Of a DNA stretch of 64,000 nt, positions 26,790 to 36,105 are shown piece by piece. Numbering within the stretch: the stretch's first letter is position 1; each line of letters starts with the position of its first letter. The stretch comes from Streptomyces sp. NBC_00287. GTDB taxonomy: Bacteria > Actinomycetota > Actinomycetes > Streptomycetales > Streptomycetaceae. The notes under the pieces were generated by a model. It made no database searches and had not been told where the DNA came from. It was given only the letters and a program-made list of their open reading frames with translations. The stretch spans positions 1,178,001-1,242,000 of the forward strand of contig NZ_CP108053.1 of the NCBI RefSeq assembly GCF_036173105.1, given 5' to 3'. The translations under genes and the position numbers were made by a program.

Positions 26790-27590
26790 ATGCGCACCTC
26801 ACCTGCACGCCCAGGGACGCTCTTCACGTCCCACTACGTCGACATCCGCGGCCCGAGCGCCGCCGCGTCCATCACCACCCGGCTCCGGGAGAGCGGCCTC
26901 GTCACCGTGGACGGACTGATGTCCCGTCGCGAGGTCCTGGCCTTCGCCTCCAACATCATGACCATCGAACCTCACCCGCACAGTGCGCCGGACGGACTGA
27001 CGACGATCCACGACACCGGCACCCAGGCCCACCGGGCCGGCTTCGCCGGACTGGGCCGCGGCGCCCTGGAAGCCCACACTGAGCGAGCCGGCGTTCCTGA
27101 ACCGCCGCGCCTGCTGCTCCTGGTCTGCCTCCGACCGGCCACGGAGGGCGGCGACGCGCTCCTGGCCGACGGCGTCGACGTGCTGGCCGGACTGTGCGGC
27201 AGAGGCCGGGAGACGGCCGTCGCACTCGCCAGACCCCGCACGGCCTACTTCGGCGCCGGTGCTGGTCACCCCTCCCAGGTATTCACCGCCCACCCGGAGA
27301 GGCGAGTGTCGGTCCGGCTACGCCAGGACGGTCTCGCGCGGTGGAGCCCCGTCGTCCAGCCGTACCTCTCCACGCTCCGGAGTGCCATCGCAGGCTGCCA
27401 GCGCAGGCTCCGGCTCGGTCCCGGTCAGGGTTACCTGCTGGACAACCACCGCTGGCTGCACGCCCGCACGGCCTTCTCCGGTGATCGCCTCTGCCTTCGG
27501 GCGCTCGGCCATCCGCACGTTCCGCTTCTCGCCGGCTTCGCACCGGACTTCCCGACCGTCCTTCTGCCCCAGGCCAACGAAGCCGTGTGA
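26790..27590 (+). CDS. Clavaminate-synthase-like (TauD/TfdA) dioxygenase
   Basis: A 266-residue Fe(II)/2OG oxygenase that opens the plus-strand operon. The iron site reads AHTE, an HXE rather than HXD motif as in clavaminate synthase, with the distal His and Arg in DNHRWLHARTAF near the C-terminus. Such enzymes hydroxylate or rearrange amino acids and secondary-metabolite intermediates. The ATG at 26790 has GAAGGAG six bases upstream. The substrate is unknown; an amino acid or nucleoside intermediate of this cluster is likely. Confidence 0.82.
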   Translation: MRTSPARPGTLFTSHYVDIRGPSAAASITTRLRESGLVTVDGLMSRREVLAFASNIMTIEPHPHSAPDGLTTIHDTGTQAHRAGFAGLGRGALEAHTERAGVPEPPRLLLLVCLRPATEGGDALLADGVDVLAGLCGRGRETAVALARPRTAYFGAGAGHPSQVFTAHPERRVSVRLRQDGLARWSPVVQPYLSTLRSAIAGCQRRLRLGPGQGYLLDNHRWLHARTAFSGDRLCLRALGHPHVPLLAGFAPDFPTVLLPQANEAV

Positions 27591-27645
27591 TCTCGCAATC
27601 CGACACCCCAGTGGCCCCTTCTTCTCACGTCAGGAGGTGATCCTC

Positions 27646-28356
27646 ATGTCTGCTCTACATCCGCCCTCCCCCATCCACACCCGCGATCTGGACTCCGACA
27701 CCGAGGCCCAGCGCGTGCTCCTTCTCGATCTCGACGGCGTGCTCATGGACACCCGGCCGGTAATGGAAGAGGCGTGGCGGGCCGTCCAAGCCACGCACGG
27801 CATCCATGTACCGTTCAAGGCCTACCAGCAGTGCCTGGGGCGACCGTTCGGCGACATCATGGACCGTCTCTCCATCCGCGACACCAACCGCGTGCATACG
27901 ACGTACTCGCAAGCAGCCAAGGACGCCTCCCACCTGGCACGACCGTTCGACGGCATGTCCGAGACACTGCACGTCTGCGTCGCCGCGGGCTGGCTACTCG
28001 GCGTCGTGACATCGAAGCCGCTCGATCGGGCTGTGCCGCTGCTGGCCCAGCTCGGATGTCCCTTCGGCACCGTCCGTGCCCCGGGCGGGCCAGGACGCGG
28101 AAAGCCCGCACCGGACCCGATCCTGCTCGCCCTCGTCGACCTCGCCGCGGACCCGGCCGACGCCGTCTACGTCGGTGACATGGAAGTCGACCAAGAAGCC
28201 GCTCGCCGCGCCGGGGTCGCATACGTTCACGCAGGTTGGGGGTACGGCGCACCTGGCTGTCCGGCGCCGGAGACTGCCCACTCCCCCCTCGGCCTTCTGC
28301 CGCTGCTCGGCGTGCGTACCCCGCCTGCCCCGTTTATCGAGGGAGGCCTGCTGTGA
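27646..28356 (+). CDS. HAD-family phosphatase
   Basis: A 236-residue haloacid-dehalogenase phosphatase of the phosphoglycolate phosphatase type. Motif I is LLDLDGVLMD, motif II is the Thr/Ser in GVVTSKP, motif III is the Lys in GKPAPDP, and motif IV is YVGDMEVDQEA; a helical cap lies between I and II. It would remove a phosphate from a sugar or nucleotide. AGGAGGT lies eight bases before the ATG. The stop overlaps the next start (GTGA). Confidence 0.88.
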   Translation: MSALHPPSPIHTRDLDSDTEAQRVLLLDLDGVLMDTRPVMEEAWRAVQATHGIHVPFKAYQQCLGRPFGDIMDRLSIRDTNRVHTTYSQAAKDASHLARPFDGMSETLHVCVAAGWLLGVVTSKPLDRAVPLLAQLGCPFGTVRAPGGPGRGKPAPDPILLALVDLAADPADAVYVGDMEVDQEAARRAGVAYVHAGWGYGAPGCPAPETAHSPLGLLPLLGVRTPPAPFIEGGLL

Positions 28357-30140
28357 ACCACCCTGAGCACGCGCTCGAAGTGCTGCACACCCGGGTCAAG
28401 GGGCAGAACGTATGGACCCTGATCACGGAAGGCGCACTCGCGAAGGTGCGGGCCGACCGCATCTCCACCGTCGTTCTCGAATCGTTCCCCGTCAATCGTC
28501 GCGAGGTAGCCGCACACGTCGAGAACGTGATGTCGGCGTTGGAACACCACAGTTCCCGTCGCACGGTGACGCCGGGCGGGGCCGACTGGCTGCACGTGCA
28601 TCACGTTCCGGTCAGGCGCCTCGTCACGCAGTTGGTGCGCAGGCTACTGGTGCTCAGCGCTTGGGAGCCTTTCGCGAGGTCTCCCGGCCCCCTCGCCCTC
28701 TCACCGAACGAAGGGCTGATCGGAATCCGGGAGATCGGGTCTCGGGAGTACCGCTCCTACACGGTCACCTGGTCCGGCGTCGCTTACGCACTGGGGGCTT
28801 CGGCTCCCCACAATCCCATCCACAGCCTGCGACTCCGGCAGCTGTCGCCTCGCAGCCCCCAAGGCAACGCGCTGACCGGCCAGCCTGTGTCACTCGTGCC
28901 GCCGACCGACGTCGTCGCCCTTTCGTGGTCGTCTCGACACTGGCGAACCATCCTGCCTGTCCTGGAAGCCCTCGGCCGTGAGGGGCATCGGAGCATGCTC
29001 GTCGACCTCGCCACCGATCGAGCCGATCGGTGCACGGCCCCCATGCCCAAGGGCACCGCGCTTCTGTCCGCGCCCTCCGCTTTGTTCACCGCCTCCGGGC
29101 CTGTACCAGTTACGGATGTGGACACGGATGGGCCTGCTATCCAAGTCGGTGTACATGCACTTCAGTTGCGTCGGCTGGAGCGCCTGGCAGGTGGACTCTT
29201 GGAAGTATCCGGCGGATGCACGCAGCCCTCGTGGCACGCCACCCTGCTCATCGAACGCTGGCTGGACGAGGTCCTCGATGCCGTCCGCCCGCATACCGTC
29301 GTTGGCAGCAACGACACCAGCCCTCTGGGTGCGTTGGCCGTCCACGCGGCCGAACGGCGCGGGATCACCTCGGTGTACGTGCAACACGGTGCGTGGGTCG
29401 AGGAGGCCGTTGCCCGGCCCGCTCTCCACAGCCGCCACATCGTCGTCATGGGCGAGCGCGACGCAGAACGCGCCGAGGACTGGTCCCGCCATCCCGACAC
29501 AGAGATCCACGTGCTCGGCCAGCCCCGCTTTGATGCACTGGCCCACGTAGACCGTGCGGAGCATCGGCGGAGACTTCAGGAGTTGCTCAGCACCCCGTTC
29601 ATCCTCGTGTGGGCGTGCCAGCCCTACGGTCCAGGGCGGCTGAAGGCCCAAGCCGATCTCCTCCTCGAGGGCATACGAAGAACTTCGGGAAACTGGGGGT
29701 TGGCCATCGCCCCGCACCCGGCCCAGCGCGTTGACGTTTTCGACGATGTGCTCCAGCGGGACACCGAAGGCCCGGTTGCCGTCGTCGACCCCCGTGTGGG
29801 CGCGCGCGGCTGCGTCGCTGGCGCCGACGGCGTGGCCAGTGTGTCGTCAACCTGCGGCATCGAGGCCGTACTCCTCAACGTTCCGGTCCTCGAGATCGCG
29901 GTGCACGGTGAGCCCACACTCGGCCTCGCCGCCCACGGACTCGCGAACCGATGCGGCACCGCCGACGACATCGCCAGTGCCCTGACAGCGGTCAGCACCG
30001 TCCGCCCGTCACGCCCGCCGTCGGCCACGGATGCGGTGTGCCGATGGCGCGGCTCGAGTGCCCGCGACATCGCACAGATGATCGTCAACGAAGCCCAGGT
30101 CCACCACGAAGCGCACGGCAAGGGAGGCCTTGTCCGATGA
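28353..30140 (+). CDS. GT-B-type transferase, surface-polysaccharide or glycerophosphate-like
   Basis: A 595-residue protein. The second half resembles GT-B transferases of the CDP-glycerol glycerophosphotransferase or capsule type: VVGSNDTSPLGALAVHAAE followed by SVYVQHGAW, then LGQPRFDALA, and a late donor-binding part with DGVASVSSTCGIEAVLLNVP. The N-terminal third is less clear. It would move a sugar or polyol phosphate to the product. The GTG at 28353 overlaps the HAD stop and has GGGAGG upstream. The donor is unknown. Confidence 0.7.
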   Translation: MNHPEHALEVLHTRVKGQNVWTLITEGALAKVRADRISTVVLESFPVNRREVAAHVENVMSALEHHSSRRTVTPGGADWLHVHHVPVRRLVTQLVRRLLVLSAWEPFARSPGPLALSPNEGLIGIREIGSREYRSYTVTWSGVAYALGASAPHNPIHSLRLRQLSPRSPQGNALTGQPVSLVPPTDVVALSWSSRHWRTILPVLEALGREGHRSMLVDLATDRADRCTAPMPKGTALLSAPSALFTASGPVPVTDVDTDGPAIQVGVHALQLRRLERLAGGLLEVSGGCTQPSWHATLLIERWLDEVLDAVRPHTVVGSNDTSPLGALAVHAAERRGITSVYVQHGAWVEEAVARPALHSRHIVVMGERDAERAEDWSRHPDTEIHVLGQPRFDALAHVDRAEHRRRLQELLSTPFILVWACQPYGPGRLKAQADLLLEGIRRTSGNWGLAIAPHPAQRVDVFDDVLQRDTEGPVAVVDPRVGARGCVAGADGVASVSSTCGIEAVLLNVPVLEIAVHGEPTLGLAAHGLANRCGTADDIASALTAVSTVRPSRPPSATDAVCRWRGSSARDIAQMIVNEAQVHHEAHGKGGLVR

Positions 30141-31093
30141 CGACCCTCAGCGCGGACAGCGTCGCCGAGCTCTTCGCCGGGGCGCTGGCCCTGGCCCAGA
30201 ACGGGGAGCCGGTCAGCCCTCGCGGGATGCAGACCCGAGAGGTCCTCGACGTCCACATGACGCTCACCCAGCCACGGGCACGGCTGCTGCACGCACCGCC
30301 CACCCGGGTTCTCAATCCCGCATTCGCTGTGGCGGAAACCGTCTGGCACCTCTCCGGATCAGACGCTCCATGGATCTTCGGCTACAACTCCAAGTTACGG
30401 CAGTACGCCGACGACGGTGTCCTGCGAGGCGCGTACGGACCGCGCATGCGGAACTGGGCCGGCCACGTGGACCAGCTTCGCCGTGTCGTCGAGATCCTCA
30501 AGGAGGACCCCGACTCCCGTCGAGCGGTGATCCAGCTCTACGACCCGTCCCAGGATGCCGCCGGCCATAAGGACGTACCCTGCACGCTCGGCTTCCGCTT
30601 CCATCTGCGCGCCGGCCGCCTGCACATGGCAACCACCATGAGGGGCCAGGACGTGTGGATCGGGATGCCGTACGACCTGTTCTTCACCACGACCCTGCAC
30701 GAACTGGTCGCAGGGTGGCTCGGCGCCGAACTCGGCCCTCACCACCATCACGTCGGCTCGCTTCACATCTACGAGCGCGATCTCCCCCAGGCTGTTGGGC
30801 TCTCCGAGGTCGCCGCGAGCCCGGTCATGCCGCCCCTCACCACGCCGTGGGAGAGCTTCGATCATCTTCTCCATCAGGTCGAGGTCGGCGAGCCCGTGAA
30901 CCATCCCGGCTGGAAGGCGATGGCCGAGACGATGCGCAGCTACCGCCTGTGGCGGAACGGACAGCGCAGGCAGGCGTTTCAGGTCGCCGACCACATCGCC
31001 GGACCACTGCGACCGGCCCTGATCAGCTGGTACGGCAGATTGCGCCAGCGCGGCGCGGCGCTCGGCACAGGGGTCTCCGAGGAAGCGAGCTGA
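30137..31093 (+). CDS. Thymidylate-synthase-family enzyme, probable cytidylate hydroxymethylase
   Basis: A 318-residue ThyA-fold enzyme. Conserved positions include RGAYGPRMRNW, DPDSRRA, the catalytic Cys149 in DVPCTL, the phosphate-binding Arg169 and Asp172 in MRGQDVW, and His210/Tyr212 in LHIYERD. At the base-recognising position, where thymidylate synthases have Asn in LPFN, this protein has Asp180 in GMPYD. The same Asn-to-Asp change makes T4 gp42 select dCMP, so a cytosine nucleotide is the likely substrate, as in MilA-type CMP hydroxymethylases of nucleoside antibiotics. It needs methylene-THF. Adjacent carbamoyltransferase and glycosyltransferase genes could decorate a 5-hydroxymethyl group. 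The ATG overlaps the previous stop (ATGA). Confidence 0.85.
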   Translation: MTTLSADSVAELFAGALALAQNGEPVSPRGMQTREVLDVHMTLTQPRARLLHAPPTRVLNPAFAVAETVWHLSGSDAPWIFGYNSKLRQYADDGVLRGAYGPRMRNWAGHVDQLRRVVEILKEDPDSRRAVIQLYDPSQDAAGHKDVPCTLGFRFHLRAGRLHMATTMRGQDVWIGMPYDLFFTTTLHELVAGWLGAELGPHHHHVGSLHIYERDLPQAVGLSEVAASPVMPPLTTPWESFDHLLHQVEVGEPVNHPGWKAMAETMRSYRLWRNGQRRQAFQVADHIAGPLRPALISWYGRLRQRGAALGTGVSEEAS

Positions 31094-31099
31094 ATCCTC

Positions 31100-32815
31100 A
31101 TGGACCACTCCAACGTCATCCTCGGAGTCTGCTCATATACGCACGACTCCGCCGCCGCCCTCCTCGTGGACGGGCAGCTGATCGGCTTCGCTGAGGAGGA
31201 GCGGCTCAACGGGCGCAAGCACACCTCCGACTACCCGGGCCGTTCCGTCGACTGGCTGTTACGCGAGGCCGGAATCACCGCCGGCGACGTGGACGCCGTC
31301 GCGTACAACTTCCAGCCCGTCGGATACCTCTACGAGTCTCCCGCCGCCCTGCGTCTGGTGTCTTCGGCGACGACGCGTGACCGGGCGATAGCTCGGGCTG
31401 TCGGGTTCGCCAGGGTTGCCTGCCGTACCCGACGCCGCCTCAGGGCCTTGAGCCGGCGGTTCCCCACCGCACGGGTCTCGGCCGTCCAGCACCACAGGGC
31501 GCACCAGTTGGTGGCCTTCGCCGCGTCCGGCTGGGAAGAGTCCGCCGTGCTCGTCGTCGACAGCCTGGGCGAGCGTCAGACCACCACCATCGCGCATGCG
31601 CACGATGCCTTCCGCCCTGTCGCGCGCACTCTGCACTCGATCAATGACCCGGCCTCGCTGGGCTACGCATACGGCGCGGTGACCGAGCACCTCGGCTGGC
31701 GACGGGGTGACGAGGAAGGCACGGTGATGGCACTCGCGGCGCTCGGCGACCCCGACCGATTCCGGCACCTTTTCGCAAGGGCTGTCCGGACGACGCCCAC
31801 AGGATTCGCGCTGGACCCCGCCTACTTCCCGCCTCGCGTTCTCATCTCCGGCTATCCGAGGACCTCGCATCGCTTCATTGAGGAGACCTGCCCCGAGCGT
31901 CATCAGAGCGAGCCGGTTCTGGATGTTCATCGGGACCTGGCAGCAGCGCTACAGGAGCGCACCGACCAGGTGATGCTGCATCTGGCTCGTCGGGCGCGGG
32001 CAGTCACCGGTTCACGGCGACTGAGCGTGGGCGGCGGCGTGGCGGCCAACTGCGTCAGCATCGGTCGGATCGTCCAGGCGGGCATCTTCGATGAGGTCTT
32101 CGTGCCGCCCGCACCCGGCGACGCCGGCACAGCCATCGGTGCCGCGATTGCCATACACGCTGACAGCCGCAGCCGACGCCCGCTATCGAGGATCGCCCGC
32201 ACCTGCTACCTAGGTCCGTCCTTCAGGGACCAGCACCTCGATCTTTCCCACTGGCCGGGGCTCCAGCAGAAGTTCTTGGGCATCGAGGTCGCCGAGTTCC
32301 TCGCCGACCAGTTGTCCCACGGAATGATCGTCGGCCTGTTCCAGGGACCTGTGGAAGCTGGCCCGCGCGCTCTGGGGAACCGGTCAATCCTCGCCTCGCC
32401 CCTGCAAGCCGACATCGTCGACAGGCTCAACGCCACGGTGAAGTTCCGGGAGCCGTTCCGGCCCTTCGCCCCGGTGGTTCTGGCCGGGCGTGCCGAGGAG
32501 TTCTTCACCCTCGGCCAGGAGGCGCCGTACATGTCCATCGCCTCCGGCGTGACGGACCTGGCCCGCCAACGCATCCCCTCGGTCGTCCACGCCAACGGCA
32601 CCGCGCGGCTTCAGACCGTCACACAATCCCAGAATCCCTTCCTTTGCGACGTCCTGCGGGCGTTCGCCCGCCGCACCGACGTGCCCGTACTGATCAACAC
32701 GTCCCTCAACATCAAGGGCATGCCGATCTGCGGCACTCCGGCCATGGCCCTCGACTGCCTGGCGAACTCCGGGCTGGACGCACTACTGCTGGAAGGCCGG
32801 TGGATCACGAAATGA
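31100..32815 (+). CDS. O-carbamoyltransferase, TobZ/NodU type
   Basis: A 571-residue carbamoyltransferase. The N-terminal Kae1-like domain has CSYTHDSAAALL, VQHHRAHQLVAF with the metal-binding His residues, and LVVDSLGE. The C-terminal YrdC-like domain has GPVEAGPRALGNRSIL and REPFRPFAPVV. Members make carbamoyl-adenylate from carbamoyl phosphate and ATP, then transfer the carbamoyl group to a hydroxyl on a sugar or a hydroxymethyl group. It follows the ThyA-like gene by six bases and overlaps the next gene (ATGA). A hydroxyl created by the ThyA-like or dioxygenase enzyme is a plausible acceptor, by inference. Confidence 0.9.
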   Translation: MDHSNVILGVCSYTHDSAAALLVDGQLIGFAEEERLNGRKHTSDYPGRSVDWLLREAGITAGDVDAVAYNFQPVGYLYESPAALRLVSSATTRDRAIARAVGFARVACRTRRRLRALSRRFPTARVSAVQHHRAHQLVAFAASGWEESAVLVVDSLGERQTTTIAHAHDAFRPVARTLHSINDPASLGYAYGAVTEHLGWRRGDEEGTVMALAALGDPDRFRHLFARAVRTTPTGFALDPAYFPPRVLISGYPRTSHRFIEETCPERHQSEPVLDVHRDLAAALQERTDQVMLHLARRARAVTGSRRLSVGGGVAANCVSIGRIVQAGIFDEVFVPPAPGDAGTAIGAAIAIHADSRSRRPLSRIARTCYLGPSFRDQHLDLSHWPGLQQKFLGIEVAEFLADQLSHGMIVGLFQGPVEAGPRALGNRSILASPLQADIVDRLNATVKFREPFRPFAPVVLAGRAEEFFTLGQEAPYMSIASGVTDLARQRIPSVVHANGTARLQTVTQSQNPFLCDVLRAFARRTDVPVLINTSLNIKGMPICGTPAMALDCLANSGLDALLLEGRWITK

Positions 32816-33861
32816 GGATCGGCTACAGCTTCTGGGGCTTCCTGGGCAACGGCATCACCGACACTCCTGACGGAGGTCGCAGTCACCGCCGCCCGCTGGT
32901 TGACGCCCTCCTTGCCCGCGGCCACGACGTGGTGTTCCTCCAGGCCAACCGCGATCTCCTCGAAGCCGGTGACGACCTCGGCTACGCCTACGAATTCAAC
33001 ATGGGTCTCCCGGAGATCGACGTACTGTTCCTCGAATGGCGCTGGGCAATCAGCGCACGCAACACGACCTGCTGCGGCAGTGTCGGTCACGCCTGCGACC
33101 TGCACCGTCAGGCCGAACTCCTGAAGCACTACTCCGTGCGGCACCTCACACCCACGGTGATCTGGGACAAGGACCGACAGCTGCCTCCCGGTAGCGCGTG
33201 GCGCCGCGCGAAGAGGACGGCTGTATGCGAGGCCGCTCTGGCCCCCTCAGCCGACGCTCATCAGCTCCTTTTCCCCGTTGACGACCGCCTGATGGCACAG
33301 GCTGATCCGAAGGGCCTCGCTCGAAAGCCACGAGCGCTCGCGTTGGGATACGTCGGCAACCAGTACGACCGCGACGAGCACTTCGACCGCTTCTTCGCCC
33401 CGGCGGCTGCCAGTTTCGAGCACCAGGTCGGGGGCAAGTGGCCGAGGACCGCTCGCTGGCCACATGTGTCCTTCCTCGGAAGAATCCCCTTCGAGCAAGT
33501 GCACCATCTGTATGGCAACGCCCTGGCCACCGTGCTGCTGTTGCCCCAGCGGTACGCCGTCGTCGGCCAGATGACGCAGAGGATCTTCGAGGCCGCGCTC
33601 GCCGGCTGTCTGCCCCTCGCCCCAGCGGACATCCGTCACGCCGACCGGTTCGTACCGAGGGACCTCGTCGTCGAGTCCAGCGATCAGGTGATCGAGCGGA
33701 TCAGGCACCTGCAAAGGATCGCTGGCTCGCCGGAGCACGCGGACCTGGTCGCCGCGTGCATAGAGCGCCTGGACCTGTTCCGTCTGAGTCATCAGGTCGA
33801 CGTCCTGGAGGACATCCTCCACAGGGTCGCAGGTGCCGAGACACGGCGAGGTGCAGTCTGA
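32812..33861 (+). CDS. CgeB-like glycosyltransferase
   Basis: A 349-residue protein with a GT-B pattern like the CgeB/YkvP group. The N-terminus MRIGYSFWGFLGN starts a Rossmann half. The second half has LALGYVGNQYDRDEHFD, PHVSFLGRIPFEQVHHLYG and QMTQRIFEAALAGCLPLAP, the usual donor-site Glu-Ala-x-x-x-Gly text. It would transfer a sugar. The ATG overlaps the carbamoyltransferase stop. Donor and acceptor are unknown. Confidence 0.75.
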   Translation: MRIGYSFWGFLGNGITDTPDGGRSHRRPLVDALLARGHDVVFLQANRDLLEAGDDLGYAYEFNMGLPEIDVLFLEWRWAISARNTTCCGSVGHACDLHRQAELLKHYSVRHLTPTVIWDKDRQLPPGSAWRRAKRTAVCEAALAPSADAHQLLFPVDDRLMAQADPKGLARKPRALALGYVGNQYDRDEHFDRFFAPAAASFEHQVGGKWPRTARWPHVSFLGRIPFEQVHHLYGNALATVLLLPQRYAVVGQMTQRIFEAALAGCLPLAPADIRHADRFVPRDLVVESSDQVIERIRHLQRIAGSPEHADLVAACIERLDLFRLSHQVDVLEDILHRVAGAETRRGAV

Positions 33862-33951
33862 TGACCTTGCCCATGCTCCTGTGTGGATCATCCGTACGCG
33901 TCCTGGCGGTCGAGACGTCCGGGCGTCCGAGGGCCTCTAGGGTGGAACACC

Positions 33952-34464
33952 ATGAAGAAGGTCGCCATCGTCGGCTGCGGAGGCAGCGGCAAGTCGTATC
34001 TGGCCCGCGAACTGGGCCGGATCCTCGACGCCCCGGTGACGCATCTGGACGCCGCCTTCTACGACGAGGACTGGCACGAGCTTCCGATGGAGGAGTTCGC
34101 AGAGCTACAACGTCGGCTGGTCTCGCAGCCGCAGTGGGTGATCGATGGCAACTACAACTCGACGTTGCAGATCAGACTCGAAGCCTGCGACACCGTGATC
34201 CTCATGGATGTGTCCACCGTGGCCGCCCTGTACGGAATCCTTGCACGGCAGATCCGACACGGAGCCGGACACAAGGGCAACGGCGTGCACAACCGCATTC
34301 ACTCGGGCGTGATCAAGTACGTCGCGACGTACCGGCGCAAAATGCGTCCCCGCGTCATGGCCAAGATCGAGCAACACGCAGCCGGTCACGCGAACGTGGT
34401 CCTGTTGACCAACCGCAGGCAGACTCGACGCTGGCTCCGGAAGGTCTCGGCCGAGCAGCGCTGA
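33952..34464 (+). CDS. P-loop kinase of the topology-modulation (FlaR) type
   Basis: 170 residues related to small nucleoside/shikimate-kinase-like P-loop proteins annotated FlaR or topology modulation protein. Walker A is GCGGSGKSYLA. Later text WVIDGNYNST and DTVILMDVST matches the family. The real substrate of these proteins is generally not known; a small-molecule or nucleotide kinase is likely by fold. The ATG was chosen on length and family start; GGTGG lies upstream. A gap of 90 bases separates it from the previous gene, so it may have its own promoter. Confidence 0.75.
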   Translation: MKKVAIVGCGGSGKSYLARELGRILDAPVTHLDAAFYDEDWHELPMEEFAELQRRLVSQPQWVIDGNYNSTLQIRLEACDTVILMDVSTVAALYGILARQIRHGAGHKGNGVHNRIHSGVIKYVATYRRKMRPRVMAKIEQHAAGHANVVLLTNRRQTRRWLRKVSAEQR

Positions 34465-34498
34465 GGAATCTGCTCCACCCATTTCGGGGGTGGAGCGC

Positions 34499-35347
34499 AT
34501 GACCAGCAACCCCTTCCTCGACCCGGCTCGGACCAGCCAGCTGTACGGCGACGCGTCCCGCCTGGCGAACCGCTCCAGCGCACTGATGCGTGCAAAGACG
34601 GCCGGCCGCCCGGTTCCCGAGACGATCATCGACCTCGTCCGCCGCCACCGGACCGATCGCTCGGGTCGTCTGCGGCGCGTGCTGGACGTCGGCTGCGGAC
34701 GGGGCGGCACCAGCCGGGCCCTCGCCAAGGGACTGCGACCGATCCACCTGGTCGGAATCGACGCCGCCCCCGCGCTGCTGACCGCGGCGAGGCAACGCGT
34801 GATTCGCGTCGACGGTGTCCGCTCGGACTTCGTGCAGGCCGACTTCCACCAGCTTCCGCTCGCAGCTGGGTTCTGTGACCTGGCCATTGCCGCCTTCTGT
34901 CTCTACCACTCGGCCCGACCAGCCGATGTCGTTGCGGAGATCGCGCGCGCCCTGGCGCCGGACGGACTCGCCGTCCTGGTCACCAAGTCTCTCGACAGCT
35001 ATCGCGAACTGGACGTCCTCGTGGCCTCCGCCGGTCTCGATCCGTGTGCCAATCAGCACGAGAGCCTCTACACCACGGCGCACAGCGGCAACCTGGCCCG
35101 CCTCGCTTCATCCCATCTCAACGTCCTGGCGACCCATCACGAAGAGCACCGGTTCACCTTCGCCGGACACGAGCACGCCGCCGAGTACTTGGCCACGACC
35201 CCCAAGTACGCCTTCTCCCCCGGCCTGGATGGCAACCCGATCGCAATCTCGGCGGCACTGCACAGCGCTCGGCCCGACCGCCCGGTCACGACAAGCTCCA
35301 CCGTCACCTACGTAGTGGCCCGGGCCCGAGGAGGCAGGCCTGAATGA
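34499..35347 (+). CDS. SAM-dependent methyltransferase (class I)
   Basis: About 282 residues with the class I fold. Motif I is VLDVGCGRGGTS at about residue 60, the acidic end of beta-2 is LVGIDAAP, and the later motif is CDLAIAAFCLYHSARP. It would methylate a small molecule with SAM. I prefer the ATG at 34499 because GGGGGTGG lies upstream at a good distance; a GTG at 34490 is in frame. It overlaps the next gene start (ATGA). A dedicated S-adenosylhomocysteinase-like gene later in the operon could remove its by-product. Confidence 0.85.
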   Translation: MTSNPFLDPARTSQLYGDASRLANRSSALMRAKTAGRPVPETIIDLVRRHRTDRSGRLRRVLDVGCGRGGTSRALAKGLRPIHLVGIDAAPALLTAARQRVIRVDGVRSDFVQADFHQLPLAAGFCDLAIAAFCLYHSARPADVVAEIARALAPDGLAVLVTKSLDSYRELDVLVASAGLDPCANQHESLYTTAHSGNLARLASSHLNVLATHHEEHRFTFAGHEHAAEYLATTPKYAFSPGLDGNPIAISAALHSARPDRPVTTSSTVTYVVARARGGRPE

Positions 35348-36105
35348 CCACCTACTTCACGAAGCACTACGCCACCGATGAGCAAGCCGGTCAGGCGGCA
35401 CGACACTACGGTTGGCTCGCCACCCACGCGCAGCCGTTCCGGCAGCCGACGCTCACGGTTTCCGGGCCGGCCGCGCTGTCCTTCACCTGGGTCCAGGGCC
35501 GACACGCCGAGCAGAGGGATCTGCCCGAGCTGGCAGCTTTGTTGGGCGACGCCCACGGGGCGGCCTGGGCCAGCGATCTCCACGGCGCCGAGTTGACGAG
35601 AGCGCACCAGTTCAGTGACGGCACCGAGTTCAGCAGCTATCTCGGACTGCGGGAGGAGGCGCTGCGCCGTCGCAGACAGCAGGGCTTTCTGCCCACTGAC
35701 CGGGCGCTGGACATGATGCTGGCGATCTTGAATAGGACAGCCGAGGGCCCCACCGCTTTCTACAAGGACAGCAACCTGCGGAACTTCCTGTTCACGGACG
35801 ACGGGACGGTGTTCGTCGTCGATACCGACCACCTCTCGCTCGCCCCGTTCGCATACGACCTGGCCAAACTCGTCACGTCGCTGATCATGACGCACGGTCC
35901 GCTCCCTGATCACAGCCTGGACGGGGCGCTGGGTGCCTACAACGAGGCGGCTGCCCGCCACGACGCACGCCTCGGTGCCACGGATCGCGACCGCCTCGAC
36001 GACTTCCTGGCGCTGCACGCCGTCCTCACGGCCCCGTACAGCGGCCGCCACGGATATCGGCACGCCGACCCCATTGCCTCCCACGGTCCGGAAAGATCAT
36101 CATGA
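35344..36105 (+). CDS. APH-fold kinase-like protein, divergent
   Basis: A 253-residue aminoglycoside-phosphotransferase-fold protein. The catalytic region reads YKDSNLRNFLF, where Lys-Asp replaces the usual His-x-Asp, and the metal site is FVVDTDHLSLAPFAYDLAK. The N-terminal lobe is short. It could phosphorylate a hydroxyl of an intermediate or of a toxic product. The ATG overlaps the methyltransferase stop. The unusual catalytic loop leaves activity uncertain. Confidence 0.72.
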   Translation: MTTYFTKHYATDEQAGQAARHYGWLATHAQPFRQPTLTVSGPAALSFTWVQGRHAEQRDLPELAALLGDAHGAAWASDLHGAELTRAHQFSDGTEFSSYLGLREEALRRRRQQGFLPTDRALDMMLAILNRTAEGPTAFYKDSNLRNFLFTDDGTVFVVDTDHLSLAPFAYDLAKLVTSLIMTHGPLPDHSLDGALGAYNEAAARHDARLGATDRDRLDDFLALHAVLTAPYSGRHGYRHADPIASHGPERSS

